A stretch of 64,000 nucleotides of DNA, from positions 11,408,001 to 11,472,000 of the forward strand of contig CM060731.1 of the NCBI GenBank assembly GCA_030704615.1, in the 5' to 3' direction. This DNA comes from Takakia lepidozioides (taxonomy: Eukaryota > Streptophyta > Takakiopsida > Takakiales > Takakiaceae). A program made the translations under genes and the position numbers. The notes under the pieces are model-generated. The model did no database searches. It had not been told where the DNA came from and was given only the letters and a program-made list of their open reading frames with translations. Positions 60,601 through 64,000 of this stretch are shown in pieces; positions within the stretch are counted from its first letter, which is position 1; each line of letters begins with the position of its first letter.

Positions 60601-60808
60601 TAGTGAGAAGCTGGCTATTGCTTTTGGCCTCATCAGCACGCCTCCTGGGACACCTATCCACATCATCAAGAACCTTCGGGTGTGTGGTGATTGCCACATA
60701 GCCACCAAGTTCATCTCAAAGATTGTGGGGCGAGCAATCATTGTACGAGATGCCAACCGCTTTCACCACTTCCAGAATGGGCTATGTTCTTGCGGAGATT
60801 ACTGGTAA
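57677..60808 (+). CDS. DYW-class pentatricopeptide repeat (PPR) protein
   Basis: Predicted mitochondrial or plastid C-to-U RNA editing factor: the PLS-type PPR array reads the RNA and the DYW domain supplies the deaminase. The single-exon frame gives 1043 residues from ATG 57677. An earlier in-frame ATG at 57665 is less likely because TTGTGCAG at 57668-57675 looks like a splice acceptor. From residue about 155, seven near-identical units of 101 residues follow (for example VTFICVLNACASLAALEKGK and MYAKCGSVKDARQVFD). The C-terminus has E-type motifs, then GYVPDTRFVLHELDE, the zinc-site HSEKLA and CGDCH, and ends exactly in DYW. All catalytic residues (HxE, CxxC) are present. No transit peptide is obvious in the Ser/Thr-rich first 30 residues, so targeting is uncertain. 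Confidence 0.95.
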   Translation: MAGLNKPQSPESSTSITTTALKSVQRERSTKRSSGTCEDVRTLCKSGQLKKALQILNQQRISADSNTYICLLQQCIKSNDLEKGKQVQTHIIQSGLKPSIFLLNTLINMHGKCGSVVDARQVFDKLPERDVFTWTIMMAGYAKHGCGKEALEIYEQMIGEGVTPNKITFICVLKACASLGSLEKGKEVHAAITKARIEPDTILETALSDMYAKCGSLKEARQVFDKMAQRDMVSWNAMIAGYAQHGCGKEAFEMYEQMIREGVTPDKVTFIGILNACASPVALEKGKEIHAEIIKSGIGPDIILETALADMYAKCGSIEDARQVFDNMAKRNVVSWNAMITRYYQRGCGTEAFEIYEQMTREGVMRNKVTFVCVLNACASLAALEKGKKVHADISKSGVVPDIIIENTLIHMYAKCGSVKDACQVFKNMAYRTVVSWSAMIAGYAQNGFGREAFEIYEEMIQEGVVPDKVTFICVLNACASLAVLEKGKEVHADILNAEIASDIFLETALTDMYLKCGSVKDARQVFDSMGKRNVVSWNVIIAGYSQRGCDKDAFEMYEQMIGEGFAPNNVTFICVLNACASLGALGKGKEVHTDISKSEVVPDVILENTLVNMYAKCGSLKDARQVFNSMACRNVVSWNVMIAGYSQHGGGREAFEIYEQMRGERVAPDKVTFICILNACASLAALEKGKVVHSDIIKAGIAPDTILETALGDMYAKCGSVMDARQVFDNMAERNVVSWNAMIAGYSQHGCAKEALQLFGQMQQEGLKPDAITFICLLSACSHAGLVDEGRHHFNSMSRDYDLTPSVEHFGCMVDLLGRAGCLDEAEDLIINMPIEPDASVWGALLSACRIHGNVEVAELAAKCLLKRDPQDAATYVLLSNIYAASGRWEDTLKVRKMMDDRGVRKESGRSCIEVNNHVNTFIVGDKLHPRIEEIHAELERLSGQMKEAGYVPDTRFVLHELDEQDKAFSLRHHSEKLAIAFGLISTPPGTPIHIIKNLRVCGDCHIATKFISKIVGRAIIVRDANRFHHFQNGLCSCGDYW

Positions 60809-62546
60809 AACTCGAGAGAGATTCTAGTGTAATGCAATCTGCCACCTTCTCAACTTCTCTCATATTTATTCACACATTGTCCTCAATTTGTAACGTGTTG
60901 CTTGTCTCCATGTCTGGGACGATTCATGCACCAATCGATCATCAGGCATTGATTGATAACAAGACTTATGGAGCTCATGATCATTCATGCACCCGCAACA
61001 TGTGCAGATACGTTCTGACTGAAACCACAGAACTTTCAGGTACAAATGTTGTGTGGGAAGACTGCATTTGCTGGCTCATGTGGGAAGCAACACACAAACA
61101 CCAAAAGTAGAAAGACCACAAAGCTGCTATTTGCATTTTCTTGATCTGATAAGAAGTGTTGGCAGCCCTCCCCAGCTTCGCAAAAGATTTGTGAGGACGC
61201 ATGGAAATTTGTGAGTAGTTCTACAGTCTTAATTTTGCCAGGGTAAAGGGTTACAATCACTGTTTAAAACAATGTCACGCCACCATTCAGCCTCTCAAGT
61301 TCGTGTCTCTGTGCCTCCTCCGGAAATTTGGGGTCTGATATCTCTCTTCGATCGTTGTGTCTTCATTCAGTCAAATCCAGGATCGAACATTGGAGATGTG
61401 GGGACGAAATCAAGATACGGGCCGTCTCAGATTGAGAAACATTGAATGGAAGGAATTCACAGTCCTCATACCCTAAACCCTAATCCCTAAACTTGTTAAA
61501 TTTTCATATGTTGATCGTGTCTTAGATCTGCCGAGGGTCTATCCTGACCAACAGGTATCTAATCATTTGTAAGGTCTGACCTGTCTTCGATCTGATGTGG
61601 ACTGTGTTACATTGAAAATGAATAAGATTATGATGACAGGACTACTCGCGCAGTGAATTTGCATGTGCACATGTGGATCTTCCGAAAAGTGAGCTTGAGC
61701 TCTGGACAGCATCTCGCACGCAGATGCCGGAGAGTACCCCCAACAATCTCAATCTTTAGCCATCATGTACATAGATCCCAAAAAGACATTCTCGATTAAT
61801 CTATTTGTAATCTATTGATTCATCACGCTTCAAATTCGTTATGAACTTGCTGCAGGTGTGAATGTTGCTGTGCAGTGTAAGCTCAGCAAAAGTGGCTTTC
61901 TAGAACTCTGCCTAAAAGGTGAGATCGGCACTTCAGATGCCTATTGTGCATTCAAAATAACATTTGATTGTCAATGTAGCGTCTTCCACAAAATCTGTCA
62001 TCAAAAGATGCAAGGCTCATCTTCTCAGCAGAAAGACATTGGCAAAGGTTCTATTGGCGTTACACTGCTCTCCAAATACAGTGGTGAGGAATGCTTCTAC
62101 CTAACGTGCTGGCCCTTTTGCCTATCAACCACAGGATCGTTCTCCATTTTGCAGGAAAGTTTCTTCTGTGTTATCACGGCTGAAAGCAACGGGTACATCC
62201 CTCTCTAGAGCCTGGAACATGCAGATTACAAGCTATCATTCCCAGCATGAAGACACAGTGCAAAATTGTTCCGTTCTGCTGTATCTGTGAACCCAAACAA
62301 TACACTAACAATAACATACCAAGTCACTCAACAGATACTCTGTATAAGCATCTCAAACTATCTTGCTAACTAAGCTGCAAGTAAAGGGGGAGCTAATTAA
62401 CCAAACATGAATTTGATTCACCAATGGAATGAAGTACTGACTGTTCTGATTGTTAGAACAGGGTATATATATAATATACAACCCGAGGTGGGAGGTAGCA
62501 GTCGGACTGGATGATGGGTGGTGTCCAGATTAGCTCATAACTAAGC
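60809..62546. other. Intergenic region, nothing assigned
   Basis: The PPR and P450 genes converge across this interval. An open frame at 61858-62208 (+) has no motif I recognise. No repeats, RNA genes or exons are supported. Confidence 0.4.
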
Positions 62547-64000
62547 TCAAAGGGTGTGTCGATCAAGCTTCCTGACAAGAAGCTGCAATCCATATGCGGG
62601 CATAAGGGTTTGTCCTATACCAGGCGCATGGCGGTACCCCGGTGACAGAGAGAAGCTGAACCTCTGCAGCAGCATACAGAGAAGAACCTTGGCCTCCATC
62701 AATGCAAAGTTCCTTCCCAAACACATGCGGCTACCGCCACCAAAAGGAAGGAAGGCGTCTGTGTGCGCCATTGACTCCCAACGATCGGGTTTGAAACTAG
62801 TGGCATCCTTTCCCCAAAGCTCCTGGCTCTGATGAATGAGAGCAATAGGAATCACTATGGTGGTATCTGGAATTACAGATATGTCTCCCAGTTTGTGTGC
62901 CTGAATGCAGTCTCTTTCAACTGCTGCGACTGGCGGGTAAAGCCGCAATGTCTCGTCCAGTATCATCGACACCTGGGTCACAATAGTCATTCTAGTTAGA
63001 TGCATGTACTAAACATAAACCACTTCTCTTCGTACTATCAGTAAGTATTTTATGTATGTGAGCCCCCGTCATTTCATCTCAACCTAAAAAGCAGCTCTGA
63101 GCAGGCATTGTATGTAATGAAGGTGTACACTTGCCCGGTTTCCAGTCCATGTAATGCCAACATTGAGCTGAGAAGCCTTTAATGAGATTGGAAAAGCATG
63201 CTGGTTGGTACTTAAAGCGGCAAAGAAAAGCTTACTAACCGCTTTGAGGTTAGCAGTGTTTTCAGCGTCAGGTGGAGCATCCCCCAAGACCTCCTCCACT
63301 TCTGAACGCGCCCGACGCTGCCACTCGGGATGCAATGACAGCATCGTTAGTGTCCAAGTCAAAAGAACTGAAGTGGTGATGTTTCCAGCAGCAAACATGG
63401 TTCTGCATTCATGCAGGAGCTGGGTTCTGTTCATGGTGGCACTGCCTGCCTGCATCGCCTCCATCATTACTCCCAACAAGTCGTTGCCGTATATACTCTC
63501 GTGTGACGACTTCGTGTGTTGATTACCTTTGGTGGCCTGAGCAAGGCGCGCATCCACAATCTCTTCAAGTATAGAGTTTACAACGTTTTGATATCTCCAC
63601 GCTTTCCGATTGCTGGCGACTGGAAGGAACCTGCATTGACATGCACATTTTTTTTCACACATCCAACTGAAGTGGGCATCTTGACCAACGTAACTTCTCA
63701 AAATCCTGCAGGCGTACTAGTTCTGGTAGTCAGTAAGTTTTTGGACATAGTGTCTACCTGCCAAGGAAACATGCAGAGATTGATCTAACCTTGATCTCAA
63801 TAGAAGCTCTGGAGTACTTGTTACATGTGACAGTGAGAAAACGGCTGTATTTAACATTCAGGAATAGTGTGCACCCAGGTGAAATTTAGACAGGCTAGAG
63901 AGATCTATGAAATTAAGCGCACCAGAAGCCAGGTAGGAGGTGGCCGTATCCAAACTCTCTGTCACTGACTGTAGTGGCCAACGCTTTCATAGCCTCAGCG
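62547..64000 (-). CDS. Cytochrome P450, CYP72 clan, C-terminal part
   Basis: Heme monooxygenase of the endoplasmic reticulum; the substrate is unknown. Two exons are firm: 63630-63240 and 62972-62547 (stop), joined in phase 0 with a GT-AG intron. The first begins FLPVASNRKAWR and contains YGNDLLGVMMEAM, typical of the CYP72/709/735 clan, and the I-helix FAAGNITTSVLLTW. The second holds the K-helix ETLR, FKPDRW, and the heme loop FGGGSRMCLG with its Cys ligand. The I-helix lacks the usual acidic residue (AGNITT where AGHETT is common). Earlier exons lie upstream on the minus strand between 63660 and the window end and beyond. I could not place them with confidence, so the N-terminus and membrane anchor are not seen. 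Confidence 0.92.

Noticed and set aside
60096-60697. Open frames overlapping the PPR gene in other frames
   Set aside because: They lie within the intact DYW-PPR frame and are shadows of its repetitive codons.
61858-62208. Possible coding gene of 116 residues
   Set aside because: No domain, no clear exon partners and no similarity I recognise. Length is within chance for this composition.

Overview
The window is nuclear DNA of a land plant. The genes are split by GT-AG introns of about 100 to 1000 bases, and they include a plant-specific phragmoplast kinesin (KIN-12), a thylakoid-lumen pentapeptide protein, a pectinesterase, a CYP72-clan P450 and a DYW-type PPR protein built from near-identical 101-residue repeats. 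That PPR style, and introns longer than those of Selaginella, suggest a seed-free plant (moss, homosporous lycophyte or fern). The species cannot be named from sequence alone.

Layout. 1-3 kb: the 3' part of an SMP-30/gluconolactonase-like gene (+). 4-14 kb: a 19-exon kinesin-12 gene (-) with a MITE in one intron. 14-30.7 kb: a repeat sea with a TA-flanked TIR element holding a tRNA-derived SINE, a decayed LINE, a decayed Helentron-like helicase/endonuclease element, a Ty1/copia protease scrap and much unassigned AT-rich DNA. 30.95-42.71 kb: one 11.8-kb Ty3/gypsy LTR retrotransposon (-). 42.7-48.2 kb: duplicated gene scraps and a Mutator-like MITE. 49.4-64 kb: a second gene-rich block with the pectinesterase (+), TL15-like lumenal protein (-), a two-exon gene with an OSB-type motif (+), the PPR-DYW protein (+) and the P450 (-, running off the end).

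Most notable is the 11.8-kb retrotransposon. Between its protease and reverse transcriptase it carries a complete but frameshifted set of C5-cytosine DNA methyltransferase motifs (DLFGG, the catalytic P-C-Q region, ENV, a QxRxR-like motif and a C-terminal LGQAMD block). After the integrase it carries the remains of a PHD finger. The order is gag, protease, DNA methyltransferase, RT, RNase H, integrase, PHD. Its leader holds a 1.1-kb GC-rich minisatellite. The two LTRs are nearly identical although the coding region is full of frameshifts, which suggests a defective copy mobilised in trans. Methyltransferase capture by retrotransposons has been published, to my memory, for dinoflagellates and charophyte algae. 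A land-plant gypsy element joining a methyltransferase to a PHD reader would extend that.

The host genes do not form an operon. Arrangement hints are limited: the TL15-like and OSB/PPR genes diverge from a shared ~0.8-kb interval, and the OSB-like gene ends only ~50 bases before the PPR start codon.
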